From positions 1-60,570 of the forward strand of contig FR890602.1 of NCBI GenBank assembly GCA_000435075.1: a stretch of DNA of 60,570 nt, given 5' to 3'. The notes below the pieces were generated by a model. That model was not told the DNA's origin. It saw nothing but the letters and a program-made list of their open reading frames with translations, and did not search any database. This document shows positions 25,679 to 34,154 of this stretch, piece after piece. The DNA is from Bacteroides sp. CAG:770 (GTDB lineage: Bacteria > Bacteroidota > Bacteroidia > Bacteroidales > UBA932). The position numbers and the translations under genes were made by a program. The number at the start of each line of letters is the position of its first letter. The first letter of the stretch is position 1.

Positions 25679-26662
25679 ATGAATAGACTTCTCGTTTCTC
25701 CGGCACCGCATATCCATGCTGCTGTTTCCACAAAATCGCTTATGCGTGACGTGGTAATCGCATTGCTGCCGGCAGTAATAGTCTCGGTCGTTTTCTATGG
25801 CCTTGGCGAAATCGTTGTCCTCGGCACAAGTGTGGTATCCTGCATTCTTGTCGAGTATCTGATAACAAAGTTCCTTCTGAAGAAGCCTTCTACTGTCTGT
25901 GACTACTCGGCAGTTGTGACAGGTATTCTTCTGGCATTGAACCTTCCTTACACCACACCTTGGTGGGTTGTGTTCATCGGTGCCCTGTTTGCAGTGGGTG
26001 TCGTGAAGATGACATTCGGCGGTCTCGGACAGAATATTTTCAATCCTGCCATCGCCGGCCGTGTGTTCCTTCTCGTTTCTTTCCCTGCATATATGACCAA
26101 CTGGCAGATGCCGGGCGGACTTTTCGGTGTCGATGCTGTTTCAGGTGCCACACCTCTCGGTCTTATCAATGAAGGTATCATGAACGGACAGACAGTCCCT
26201 GAAATCATGTCGGCAAACGGCCTCTCATATTCACAGATGCTGTTCGCCAATATCGGCGGTTCAGTAGGTGAGATCTCTGCATTGGCACTGCTCGCAGGTT
26301 TCGTGTATCTTCTTGTCCGCAAGGTGATCAGGCCTCATATCACCCTTTCTATCTGGGCGACCGTTGCTCTTGTTTCACTTGTGTTCTGGCTTGCGGCTCC
26401 TGACAGATTCACGGATCCTCTGTTCAACCTTCTTTCCGGTGGTATGATTCTCGGTTCTTGCTTCATGGCGACCGATTATGTGACATCACCTATGTCTGTG
26501 AAGGGAGGAATTGTCTATGGTATCGGTATCGGATTCATTACATTGATGATCAGATACTTCGGTTCATATCCTGAAGGAATGTCATTCGCAATCCTGATCA
26601 TGAACTCTACAGTTCCGCTTATCAATATGTGGTTCCATCAGAAAAAATACGGGAGGAAATAA
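25679..26662 (+). CDS. rnfD: Rnf complex subunit D, membrane flavoprotein
   Basis: Integral membrane subunit of 327 residues with about nine to ten helices. 'VSGATPLG' near residue 158 carries the threonine that binds FMN covalently through a phosphodiester bond in the RnfD/NqrB family. RnfD is thought to be part of the ion-translocating core, moving Na+ or H+. Its stop lies 2 bp before the rnfG start, so translation is probably coupled. Confidence 0.96.
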   Translation: MNRLLVSPAPHIHAAVSTKSLMRDVVIALLPAVIVSVVFYGLGEIVVLGTSVVSCILVEYLITKFLLKKPSTVCDYSAVVTGILLALNLPYTTPWWVVFIGALFAVGVVKMTFGGLGQNIFNPAIAGRVFLLVSFPAYMTNWQMPGGLFGVDAVSGATPLGLINEGIMNGQTVPEIMSANGLSYSQMLFANIGGSVGEISALALLAGFVYLLVRKVIRPHITLSIWATVALVSLVFWLAAPDRFTDPLFNLLSGGMILGSCFMATDYVTSPMSVKGGIVYGIGIGFITLMIRYFGSYPEGMSFAILIMNSTVPLINMWFHQKKYGRK

Positions 26663-26664
26663 CA

Positions 26665-27291
26665 ATGGCGGCAAAATCAAATCTTCTTAATATGGCGCTC
26701 TGTCTCTTCGGCACCACACTTATATGCTCAGCAGTTCTTGCCGGTGTATATGCCGTGACCAAGGAGCCGATTGACGAGACCAACAAGGCCATTCTCAAGG
26801 CCTCTATCGCTAAGGTTCTTCCTGAAGGCGGTGAAATTTCAGACGCCCAGACCTGTGAGGTAGGCGGACAGCCGTCAGAGTGCTGGTTCAGCACCAAAGA
26901 CGGTGAGGTCATGGGTACGGCAATCAAATCTACAGTAGTAGGTTTCGGCGGTCCCCTCACTCTGATGGTAGGTATCCTTCCTGACGGAACAGTTTACAAT
27001 ACATCTGTGCTTTCTCACTCCGAGACTCCTGGACTTGGCGCGAAATGTACTTCCGATGAGCATTTCATGACCCAGTTCAAGGGCTGGAATCCGCAGCAGA
27101 AGAAACTTCTCGTGAAGAAAGACGGTGGTGATGTGGATGCCATCACGGCTTCTACGATTACATCCAGAGCTTATACTTTGGCCATTCAGAATGCCCTGAA
27201 CGCATTGACGACACTCCCTCTTGAGGGCGGTGAGCCTGTGCAGGATGAAATTCCGGCCGAAGGTGAGTCAACCCCTGTTGAAGTAGAATAA
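26665..27291 (+). CDS. rnfG: Rnf complex subunit G, FMN-binding
   Basis: Subunit of 208 residues. The start at 26665 (MAAKSNLLNM) follows a purine-rich 'gggaggaaat'. The open frame extends upstream into rnfD, but that part is rejected. A single N-terminal helix (about 8-30) anchors an extracytoplasmic FMN-binding domain. The motif 'ITASTITSRA' near residue 170 contains the S-T-x-T pattern with the covalently flavinylated threonine. The last ~25 residues are acidic and proline-rich. Flavinylation needs an ApbE-type transferase, which is not encoded in this window. Confidence 0.95.
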   Translation: MAAKSNLLNMALCLFGTTLICSAVLAGVYAVTKEPIDETNKAILKASIAKVLPEGGEISDAQTCEVGGQPSECWFSTKDGEVMGTAIKSTVVGFGGPLTLMVGILPDGTVYNTSVLSHSETPGLGAKCTSDEHFMTQFKGWNPQQKKLLVKKDGGDVDAITASTITSRAYTLAIQNALNALTTLPLEGGEPVQDEIPAEGESTPVEVE

Positions 27292-27304
27292 GGAGGACTG
27301 AACA

Positions 27305-27886
27305 ATGACAAAATTTCAACTCATAACAAAAGGTCTTGTCAAGGATAACCCTACATTCGTGCTTATCCTTGGTATGTGTCCTACATTGGCCACTACAACA
27401 TCAGCCGTCAACGGTCTCAGCATGGGACTTGCGACGCTTTTCGTGCTGATTCTTTCGAACATGGCTATCTCGGCCATCGCTCCTGCAGTTCCTGACAAGG
27501 TTCATATCCCTGTCTATATCGTGGTGATTGCTACATTCGTGACTGTTCTCCAGTTCCTCATGCAGGCATTTGTGCCGGATATCTATGCCACCCTCGGTTT
27601 GTTCATCCCTCTTATCGTGGTGAACTGTATCGTCCTCGGACGTGCCGAGGCATTCGCCAACAAGAACGGCGTTTTCGACTCTGCTCTTGACGGACTCGGC
27701 GTAGGTCTCGGATTCACATTGTCATTGACAGTGATAGGTCTCGTGAGGGAAATCCTCGGAAGCGGCTCCGCATTCGACTGGAAGTTCATGTCTGGTGACG
27801 GTATCCTCGCTTTCGTGATGGCTCCGGGTGCGTTCCTTGTTCTCGGCTACCTCATGGTTCTGTTCAACAAATTCCTCAAGAAATAA
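27305..27886 (+). CDS. rnfE: Rnf complex subunit E
   Basis: Integral membrane protein of 193 residues with six predicted helices, homologous to NqrD/RnfE. The N-terminal 'KDNPTFVLILGMCPTLA' carries the conserved cysteine that, with the equivalent one in RnfA, holds the intramembrane iron-sulfur centre. A second conserved region, 'IPLIVVNCIVLGRAEAFA', supplies another cysteine. It lies 13 bp after rnfG and 15 bp before rnfA. Confidence 0.95.
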   Translation: MTKFQLITKGLVKDNPTFVLILGMCPTLATTTSAVNGLSMGLATLFVLILSNMAISAIAPAVPDKVHIPVYIVVIATFVTVLQFLMQAFVPDIYATLGLFIPLIVVNCIVLGRAEAFANKNGVFDSALDGLGVGLGFTLSLTVIGLVREILGSGSAFDWKFMSGDGILAFVMAPGAFLVLGYLMVLFNKFLKK

Positions 27887-27901
27887 TAACGTGCTCTGAT
27901 T

Positions 27902-28501
27902 ATGGAAATTTTACTTATTATAATATCTGCGGTATTTGTCAACAATGTCGTTCTCGCGCAGTTCCTCGGAATCTGTCCGTTCCTCGGAGTTTCCAACAAA
28001 CTCTCCACGGCGACCGGAATGTCTGCAGCAGTATGCTTCGTCATCACACTTGCGACACTTGTGACTTACCTGCTGAATAACTTCGTACTTGTTCCTCTTC
28101 AGCTCGAGTTCCTCCAGACCATTTCATTCATTCTGGTCATCGCGGCTCTCGTGCAGATGGTGGAAATCGTCTTGAAGAAGGTCAGCCCGTCTCTGTATCA
28201 GGCACTTGGAATCTTCCTGCCTCTTATTACCACGAACTGTACCGTTCTCGGTGTCGCTATCAATGTCGTTACCAAGGAATTCACATTCGGTCAGGCAGCG
28301 CACATGCTGAATCTCGGTGAGGCTGTCCTTTATGCCTTCGCCACGTCAGTGGGTTATGGTCTTGCGATGGTGCTTTTCGCCGGTATGCGTGAGCAGCTTG
28401 CATTGAGCAGTGTTCCTAAGTCTTTCCGCGGAATTCCTATCGCGCTCATTACAGTCAGCATTTTGGCTATGGCGTTCATGGGATTCTCAGGAATGTGCTA
28501 A
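27902..28501 (+). CDS. rnfA: Rnf complex subunit A
   Basis: Integral membrane protein of 199 residues with six helices, related to NqrE and to RnfE in inverted topology. The conserved cysteine motifs are 'VLAQFLGICPFLGVS' and 'LPLITTNCTVLGVAI'. Last gene of the rnf set. All six subunits are present and intact, so the complex should be functional. The gene ends 26 bp before the promoter element of the next transcription unit. Confidence 0.96.
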   Translation: MEILLIIISAVFVNNVVLAQFLGICPFLGVSNKLSTATGMSAAVCFVITLATLVTYLLNNFVLVPLQLEFLQTISFILVIAALVQMVEIVLKKVSPSLYQALGIFLPLITTNCTVLGVAINVVTKEFTFGQAAHMLNLGEAVLYAFATSVGYGLAMVLFAGMREQLALSSVPKSFRGIPIALITVSILAMAFMGFSGMC

Positions 28502-28526
28502 TATTGTTTTCTTCTAAGAATATTCT

Positions 28527-28534
28527 TATATTTG
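28527..28534 (+). promoter_or_regulatory. -7 promoter element for outer-membrane protein gene
   Basis: TATATTTG matches TAnnTTTG and lies 93 bp before the ATG at 28628. It separates the small outer-membrane protein from the rnf operon. No good TTTG is visible at -33. Confidence 0.45.
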
Positions 28535-28627
28535 TCTCTACAGGGTCGTGTTGCCACGATTTTTATAGAGAAAAATCTGAACCAGGGCAGTTGACCATCG
28601 GTCGGCTGCCCATAAAATTTGAATATT

Positions 28628-29104
28628 ATGAAAAAAGCACTTATTGTCATTGCGGCCGTTTTCGGCTTTGCGTTGGTTGCTTCCGCCCAGCCTAAGGCAA
28701 TCGGAGGCAGACTTGGTTATGGTATTGAGGCAAGTTATCAGCACTTCCTCGGAAATCCTAACTTTCTGGAAGTAAACCTCGGTCTCGACATGTTCGGAGG
28801 AGAGCCTGGTTTCCGTGCTACCGGTACTTACAACTTCACCTTCGCTCAGCCTAACTGGACTCCGAGAGGAAACTGGGCATGGTATGCTGGTCCAGGTGCT
28901 ACACTCGGAACAACTTACTACAATGACAACAACAATTTCATCTTCGGCCTCGTAGGCCAGGTGGGACTTGAATACACCTTCTGGTTCCCTCTCCAGCTTT
29001 CAGCAGACTTGCGTCCTACCATCGGTATCTGCGACGGCGAGTTCTGGACTAACGGTATCATGTATGGTTTCATCCCGACGATTAGCGTAAGATATAGCTT
29101 CTAA
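28628..29104 (+). CDS. Small outer-membrane beta-barrel protein
   Basis: Exported protein of 158 residues. The signal peptide is MKKALIVIAAVFGFALVASAQ, with cleavage after ASA. The start at 28628 is preferred to an upstream in-frame ATG at 28619. The mature protein is an alternation of aromatic and polar beta-strands and ends 'ISVRYSF', a terminal aromatic signature of outer-membrane barrels. About eight strands would fit. No specific ligand can be read from the sequence. It stands alone between the rnf operon and the two-component genes. Confidence 0.75.
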   Translation: MKKALIVIAAVFGFALVASAQPKAIGGRLGYGIEASYQHFLGNPNFLEVNLGLDMFGGEPGFRATGTYNFTFAQPNWTPRGNWAWYAGPGATLGTTYYNDNNNFIFGLVGQVGLEYTFWFPLQLSADLRPTIGICDGEFWTNGIMYGFIPTISVRYSF

Positions 29105-29145
29105 TTGGCGTAAGCTCATATTTGGGCAAGGTATATTTGAAGTTT

Positions 29146-29172
29146 CGTGCGTAAACCTTAATTTTACACACG
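29146..29172. terminator. Likely terminator after the outer-membrane protein gene
   Basis: An imperfect 10-bp stem, 29146-29155 with 29163-29172 (cgtgcgtaaa with tttacacacg, one mismatch), has a 7-nt loop and is followed by a run of five T at about 29176. It could end the upstream transcript. A TATATTTG at 29132-29139 just before it is probably coincidental or drives a very short leader for the kinase gene. Confidence 0.45.
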
Positions 29173-29213
29173 GAACTTTTTGTATTATGTAACGTGGATA
29201 CTTTACAACTGGC

Positions 29214-30353
29214 ATGAAATATCTTTCTATGAACGGTTACAAGAGAACTGAATATCTCGTCTATATGTCCTGTTGGATTCTGCTTGTGGCTTTTGCAGTC
29301 ATAAGCAGTTGGGCCATGGTCCAGAACCATACACTTCTGATGATGAAGAGGATTTTGGGATCGGTATGCATGTTCCTGCTGCCTCTCTTCGTGTTCTTCC
29401 TGATTCATAATTTCCTGATTGCGCCGCTTCTGGTATATAAAAAGAAGACATGGCTTTATTTCACATTGTCAGTATTGTTGCTTTCGGGATTTGTCGCATA
29501 TCAGACGGCTGCAAGGAACAAGGCCGGACATACATTGATATTTCATGAACTGATTCCCGAGAGCAGGATTGACAGGGCTGACATCCCACATGACATGCCC
29601 CGGCACCGGCCGATCAGATATAGGGATATTCCACACGGCCCGTTCACTCCTGATATGGCGATGAACATATTCGCCTTTATTCTGGCATGTGCGAATCTGG
29701 GAGTGAAATATGTGTGCTTCACAGCTGCGAACAACGAAAAGGTGCAGACCATGAAGTCCGAGAACCTCGGGCAGCAGCTCCAGTATCTCAGATATCAGAT
29801 CAATCCGCATTTTTTTATGAATACGCTGAACAATATCCACGCACTTGTGGACATTGACCCCGAAATGGCGAAATCCAGTATCGTGGAACTTTCCCGTCTG
29901 ATGCGTTACATCCTTTACGACGGGAACAAGCCGACGATTCCGCTGTCCAAGGAAGCCCAGTTCATTTCGCAGTATGTGGCATTGATGAAAATCAGATATG
30001 CCGATGACATTGACATTGACCTGTCCCTTCCTGAGGGGCATCCCGAAGGCGATGTGCCTCCGCTGGTCTTCGTCACCTTCGTGGAGAATGCGTTAAAGCA
30101 CGGCATCAGTTACGAGGGCCGCTCGTTCGTGAAGATCAGGATGGATGTGGAAGGCAAGACTTTGAAATTCAGTTGTGTGAACAGCAGGCATCCGAGCCGT
30201 CCTGCCGACAATTCCAGCGGAATAGGGCTGGAAAACGTAAGAAAAAGACTATCTTTGCTGTACGGAGACAAGTATTCCATGAAAGTTGTCGAGGATGACG
30301 ACATTTATGACGTTTCCGTCGAAATCCCATTATTAAGAACTGAATATGATTAA
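29214..30353 (+). CDS. LytS/YehU-type sensor histidine kinase
   Basis: Membrane histidine kinase of 379 residues. The N-terminal ~170 residues contain about four helices (around 17-37, 47-70, 80-97 and 148-170) with an extracytoplasmic loop rich in His, Pro and Arg. The His_kinase domain carries 'RYQINPHFFMNTLNNIHAL' with the phospho-accepting His near residue 199. The ATP-binding region shows 'FVENALKHGISYE' and 'GIGLENVRKRLSLLYG'. It overlaps the start of the LytTR regulator by 8 bp, so the two form a classic pair. The signal is unknown. Confidence 0.92.
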   Translation: MKYLSMNGYKRTEYLVYMSCWILLVAFAVISSWAMVQNHTLLMMKRILGSVCMFLLPLFVFFLIHNFLIAPLLVYKKKTWLYFTLSVLLLSGFVAYQTAARNKAGHTLIFHELIPESRIDRADIPHDMPRHRPIRYRDIPHGPFTPDMAMNIFAFILACANLGVKYVCFTAANNEKVQTMKSENLGQQLQYLRYQINPHFFMNTLNNIHALVDIDPEMAKSSIVELSRLMRYILYDGNKPTIPLSKEAQFISQYVALMKIRYADDIDIDLSLPEGHPEGDVPPLVFVTFVENALKHGISYEGRSFVKIRMDVEGKTLKFSCVNSRHPSRPADNSSGIGLENVRKRLSLLYGDKYSMKVVEDDDIYDVSVEIPLLRTEYD

Positions 30354-31065
30354 TTGTATCGCAGTTGATGACGAGCCGTTGGCATTGAAACAACTGGAAA
30401 ACGACATCTCACAGGTGCCTTTCTTTGATTTCAAAGGCGGGTGCAGGTGTGCCGCTGAGGCTATGAAATACATTCGGGAAGACATCGTGGACGCGATTTT
30501 TCTGGATATCAACATGCCGGACATAAATGGAATTGACTTTGTCAAGACACTAGTGACACCCCCGATAATAGTGTTTACGACCGCGTATGCCGATTATGCC
30601 GTGGAGGGATTCAAGGTCAATGCTGTCGATTATCTTCTCAAGCCTTTCGGTCTGGACGAATTCCGCCGCGCTGCTGAAAAGGTAAGGGTGCAGTATGAAC
30701 AGCGGGAGGGCAATTCGACTGCCGTGGCGGACGAGGACGACTCCCTGTTCTTCAAGACCGATTATAAGATTGTCCGTGTCAATGTCTCCTCGATTTCATG
30801 TATCGAGGGTATGAGCGAGTATCTTAAACTGCACGTGGACGGGAACGTGGATCCGTTAGTCATCCTGTTGAGCATGAAAAAATTGGAAGGACGCCTTCCG
30901 TCGTACTTCATGAGGGTCCACAAGTCTTATATAATTAATCTGAGGAAGATCCGTGAGGTGGCTCGCGGACGCGTTCTTATGGAGGACGGGACACTGATAC
31001 CTGTGGGAGACATGTATAAAGAAGCATTCCAGGCTTATCTGGACAGTAAATTTTTAGGAAAGTGA
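30346..31065 (+). CDS. LytTR-family response regulator
   Basis: Response regulator of 239 residues. The receiver domain (about 1-120) has acidic residues at 'VDDEP', the phospho-accepting Asp at residue 54 in 'IFLDINMPDING', and 'VDYLLKPF' with the conserved Lys. The C-terminal LytTR DNA-binding domain (about 135-235) shows 'ISCIEGMSEYLKL' and 'FMRVHKSYIINLRKI'. It acts with the overlapping kinase gene. The stop codon overlaps the GTG start of the next gene (GTGA), so translation is probably coupled. Confidence 0.94.
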   Translation: MINCIAVDDEPLALKQLENDISQVPFFDFKGGCRCAAEAMKYIREDIVDAIFLDINMPDINGIDFVKTLVTPPIIVFTTAYADYAVEGFKVNAVDYLLKPFGLDEFRRAAEKVRVQYEQREGNSTAVADEDDSLFFKTDYKIVRVNVSSISCIEGMSEYLKLHVDGNVDPLVILLSMKKLEGRLPSYFMRVHKSYIINLRKIREVARGRVLMEDGTLIPVGDMYKEAFQAYLDSKFLGK

Positions 31066-31730
31066 TAGCATTATTCGACTTTGACGGTGTCGTGATGGAT
31101 ACCGAAAAACAATATACGTACTTTTGGAACAATATTGGCGAGAAATATCTGGGAGTCAGGAACTTAAGTGACGGAATAAAGGGGCAGACCCTGGTGCAGA
31201 TCTATTCAAGTCATTTCAGCGGCATGGAGACGGAAAAGGAAGAGATTACTGCGAAGCTCAATGCCTTCGAAAAGGAAATGCCCTATGAGCTTGTGCCCGG
31301 AGTCCTTGATTTCATGAACGTACTGAAGACTGCCGGCGTGCCGATGGCCATAGTCACCAGTTCCAATGCCGAGAAGATGGCCAATGTCTATCGTCATTAT
31401 CCGGAGCTCAAGCCGCTGGTCGTACATATCTATACCAGCGAGTTTTTTACCAAGTCAAAGCCGGATCCTGAGTGTTTCCTGCTGGCAATGAAAGAATTGG
31501 GCGGCACTGAGACCGATACCGTCATCTTCGAGGACTCTGTCAATGGTCTGAAGGCAGCACGTGCGACCGGAGCCGCCGTAATCGGATTGACTACCTCGAA
31601 TCCGGAAGAAGTCGTGCGGGAAATGTCCGACATGTGCATCAATGATTTCACACATATGACCATCAATGCTGCAAGGCATGTTATTGAACTCCACAACAGC
31701 CGCCAGCCACGGCACTTGATAAATGATTAA
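31062..31730 (+). CDS. HAD-superfamily phosphatase, beta-phosphoglucomutase-like
   Basis: Cytoplasmic hydrolase of 222 residues. Motif I is 'LFDFDGVVMDTE' (Asp nucleophile and acid/base Asp), motif II 'AIVTSSNAEK', motif III Lys in 'TKSKPDPECF', and motif IV 'VIFEDSVNGLKAA'. An alpha-helical cap between motifs I and II is of the C1 type. Substrate specificity cannot be assigned; sugar phosphates are typical for this group. It starts with GTG, overlapping the stop of the response regulator, and is the last gene before a strong terminator. Confidence 0.88.
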   Translation: MIALFDFDGVVMDTEKQYTYFWNNIGEKYLGVRNLSDGIKGQTLVQIYSSHFSGMETEKEEITAKLNAFEKEMPYELVPGVLDFMNVLKTAGVPMAIVTSSNAEKMANVYRHYPELKPLVVHIYTSEFFTKSKPDPECFLLAMKELGGTETDTVIFEDSVNGLKAARATGAAVIGLTTSNPEEVVREMSDMCINDFTHMTINAARHVIELHNSRQPRHLIND

Positions 31731-31750
31731 CTTAGGGTAAACCATATCAG

Positions 31751-31785
31751 AGCCTCCGTTACAGAAGTGTAAACGGAGGCTTTTT
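31751..31785 (+). terminator. Rho-independent terminator
   Basis: A perfect 10-bp stem (agcctccgtt at 31751-31760 with aacggaggct at 31772-31781), an 11-nt loop and a following T-run (31781-31785) end the kinase-regulator-HAD transcript. Confidence 0.85.
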
Positions 31786-31789
31786 CTAT

Positions 31790-31907
31790 GTAAAAAGTGT
31801 AAGTCTTATCGTAAAAAGTGATTAATAACTTAAAGAAATTTTTGATTTTTTCAGATTATTCGTAACTTAGGGGAGCATAACATGATAAAAACTGTAAAAA
31901 GTTTACA
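31790..31907 (+). promoter_or_regulatory. iorA leader with three gtaaaaagt repeats
   Basis: The word gtaaaaagt occurs at about 31790, 31811 and 31894. The last copy is part of a perfect inverted repeat (tgtaaa-aag-tttaca, 31893-31907) ending just before the iorA ATG at 31910. A weak promoter, TTTG (31841-31844) and TAACTTAG (31863-31870) with an 18-nt spacer, lies between. This looks like a regulated leader with operator-like sites; no regulator is identified. Confidence 0.35.
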
Positions 31908-31909
31908 AT

Positions 31910-33538
31910 ATGGCTGAAAAATATCTTTTACTTGGCGATGAGGCTCTCGCGCTGGGTGCTCTGCATGCCGGAATCTCCGGTGTATATGCTTATCCCGGCA
32001 CGCCTTCCACTGAAATTACTGAGTATATCCAGGGCCACCCTCTTGCACGCGAGAGAGGTATCCACTGCACTTGGAGTACTAATGAAAAAACCGCAATGGA
32101 GTCCGCACTTGGAATGTCATATTCCGGAAAGCGCGTTCTTGTCTGCATGAAACATGTAGGAATGAATGTGTGCGCAGACGCATTCGTGAATTCTGCCATT
32201 ACCGGCGCCAACGGCGGTCTGGTAGTGGTTGCTTGCGATGACCCGTCCCAGCATTCATCCCAGAACGAGCAGGATTCCAGATTCTACGCTGACTTCGCGA
32301 TGGTTCCATGCTTCGAGCCTTCTGACCAGGAAGAGGCTTATCACATGGTACGTGAAGCTTTCGAGTATTCAGAGAAAAACCATATTCCGGTTCTGATGAG
32401 ACTCACCACCAGAATGGCACATTCCAGAGCCGTTGTCACTACAGACGATATCCTTGAGCAGAATGAGATCAGATACCCGGCTCCTGAAAGGGCATCTGCA
32501 TGGGTGACTCTACCTGCCAATGCAAAGAAACGTGTCCGTGAACTTGCAGACGAGATTCTCCGCTTCAGAGAGGATTCTGAAAAGTCATCTGACAATTCAT
32601 ATGCTCCGGGAACCGACACAAGTCTCGGAATCGTTGCCTGCGGCATCGGCTACAACTATCTCATGGAGAATTATCCGGAGGGATGCCCGTTCCCTGTCCT
32701 CAAGGTCACCAGATATCCGTTCCCTAAGAAACAGGTTATGGACATGGCTGAGAGATGCAGCAAGATATTGGTTATCGAGGAAGGCCAGCCTCTTGGCGAA
32801 GAGAAATTGCGCGGTCTCCTTTATGACGAGAAGAACTGCAAGGTCGAGATTAAAGGCCGCCTTGACGGTACACTTCCCCGCACAGGTGAACTTGACCCTG
32901 ATTCAGTCCGCAAGGCATTGGGCATGGAGCCTCTTGGAGCATGCGGCAAGTCTGAGGTCCCTGTTCCCAGACCACCGGCACTCTGCCAGGGTTGCGGTCA
33001 CAGAGATTTCTATACCGCACTCAATGCCGTTCTCGAAAAATACGAACCATCTGCAAGAGTATTCAGCGATATCGGCTGCTATACATTAGGTTACCTTCCT
33101 CCGTTCAAGGCATTCCACACTTGCGTCGAGATGGGTGCATCCATTACCATGTCCGTAGGTGCCGCCGATTCAGGTGTATGGCCGGCAGTAGCCGTGATAG
33201 GTGACTCTACATTCACCCACAGCGGTATGACCGGACTTCTGGATGCTGTGAATACTCATGCCGACATCGTTGTCTGCATCTCTGACAACCTCACTACCGG
33301 AATGACCGGCGGACAGGATTCTGCAGGTACCGGAAAACTGGAGCAGATCTGCCTTGGCCTCGGAGTAGAGCCTGAGCATGTCAGAACCATTGTTCCGCTT
33401 CCTAAGAACTATCCGGACATGGAGAAAGTCATTGACGAAGAAATCAATTATCATGGCGTGTCAGTCATAATCTGCCGTAGGGAGTGTATCCAGACAGCCA
33501 GACGTCATGCTGCAGCAGCCGCAAAGAAAAACGCTTGA
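31910..33538 (+). CDS. iorA: Indolepyruvate ferredoxin oxidoreductase, alpha subunit
   Basis: Thiamine-diphosphate enzyme of 542 residues that, with IorB, converts aryl-pyruvates and CoA to aryl-acetyl-CoA, CO2 and reduced ferredoxin. The N-terminal pyrimidine-binding domain starts 'YLLLGDEALALGALHAGI' and contains 'YPGTPSTEITEYI'. The C-terminal ThDP domain has 'LCQGCGHRDFY' and 'GDSTFTHSGMTGLLDA', with 'DNLTTGMTGGQ' completing the metal/diphosphate motif. The protein ends soon after 'IICRRECIQTARRH', so the C-terminal double 4Fe-4S ferredoxin domain of the archaeal enzyme is absent. iorB follows with 16 bp between the genes. Confidence 0.93.
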   Translation: MAEKYLLLGDEALALGALHAGISGVYAYPGTPSTEITEYIQGHPLARERGIHCTWSTNEKTAMESALGMSYSGKRVLVCMKHVGMNVCADAFVNSAITGANGGLVVVACDDPSQHSSQNEQDSRFYADFAMVPCFEPSDQEEAYHMVREAFEYSEKNHIPVLMRLTTRMAHSRAVVTTDDILEQNEIRYPAPERASAWVTLPANAKKRVRELADEILRFREDSEKSSDNSYAPGTDTSLGIVACGIGYNYLMENYPEGCPFPVLKVTRYPFPKKQVMDMAERCSKILVIEEGQPLGEEKLRGLLYDEKNCKVEIKGRLDGTLPRTGELDPDSVRKALGMEPLGACGKSEVPVPRPPALCQGCGHRDFYTALNAVLEKYEPSARVFSDIGCYTLGYLPPFKAFHTCVEMGASITMSVGAADSGVWPAVAVIGDSTFTHSGMTGLLDAVNTHADIVVCISDNLTTGMTGGQDSAGTGKLEQICLGLGVEPEHVRTIVPLPKNYPDMEKVIDEEINYHGVSVIICRRECIQTARRHAAAAAKKNA

Positions 33539-33554
33539 ATCAACAGATAATCGT

Positions 33555-34142
33555 ATGGAAAAGAAAGATATAATCTTGGCAGGCGTAGGAGGACAGGGTA
33601 TCCTCTCTATCGCTACAGTGATCGGTTGGGCCGCATTGGACCAGAACCTTCATCTGAAACAGGCGGAAGTGCATGGCATGAGTCAGCGTGGAGGTGATGT
33701 GCAGAGTAATCTGCGTCTCAGTGATTCTCATATATGGAGCGACCTTATTCCGAAGGGAGAGTGCGACTTGATACTTTCTCTGGAACCTATGGAGGCATTG
33801 AGGTATCTGCCTTGGCTTTCAAAGGAAGGATGGATTGTCACCAATACCACACCATTCCTGAATATCCCCAATTATCCTGAGATGGAGAAAGTCCAGAAGG
33901 AACTTGATTCTGTCGGAAGAGTCATTTCGCTTGACTGCGACAGCATCGCCAAGGATGTAGGTTCACCTAAGAGTGCCAATATGGTTCTGCTCGGAGCGTC
34001 TGCTTCCGTGATGAAAATCATTGATGAGGATAAACTTCGCGAAGGTATTACTGAGGTGTTCAAACGCAAGGGCGACAAGATCGTCGAGATGAACATCGCT
34101 GCTTTCAATGCAGGTCTCAAAGTTTCCAAGAAATTTATTTAG
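33555..34142 (+). CDS. iorB: Indolepyruvate ferredoxin oxidoreductase, beta subunit
   Basis: Gamma-domain-type subunit of 195 residues. It begins 'KKDIILAGVGGQGILSIATV' and contains 'QAEVHGMSQRGGDVQSNLR', both signatures of the IorB/POR gamma family. I use the ATG at 33555; the frame also opens at 33507 inside iorA but without family similarity. It pairs with IorA to complete the active enzyme. The aminotransferase gene starts 12 bp downstream. Confidence 0.94.
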   Translation: MEKKDIILAGVGGQGILSIATVIGWAALDQNLHLKQAEVHGMSQRGGDVQSNLRLSDSHIWSDLIPKGECDLILSLEPMEALRYLPWLSKEGWIVTNTTPFLNIPNYPEMEKVQKELDSVGRVISLDCDSIAKDVGSPKSANMVLLGASASVMKIIDEDKLREGITEVFKRKGDKIVEMNIAAFNAGLKVSKKFI

Positions 34143-34154
34143 TCGTTTTGCCGG

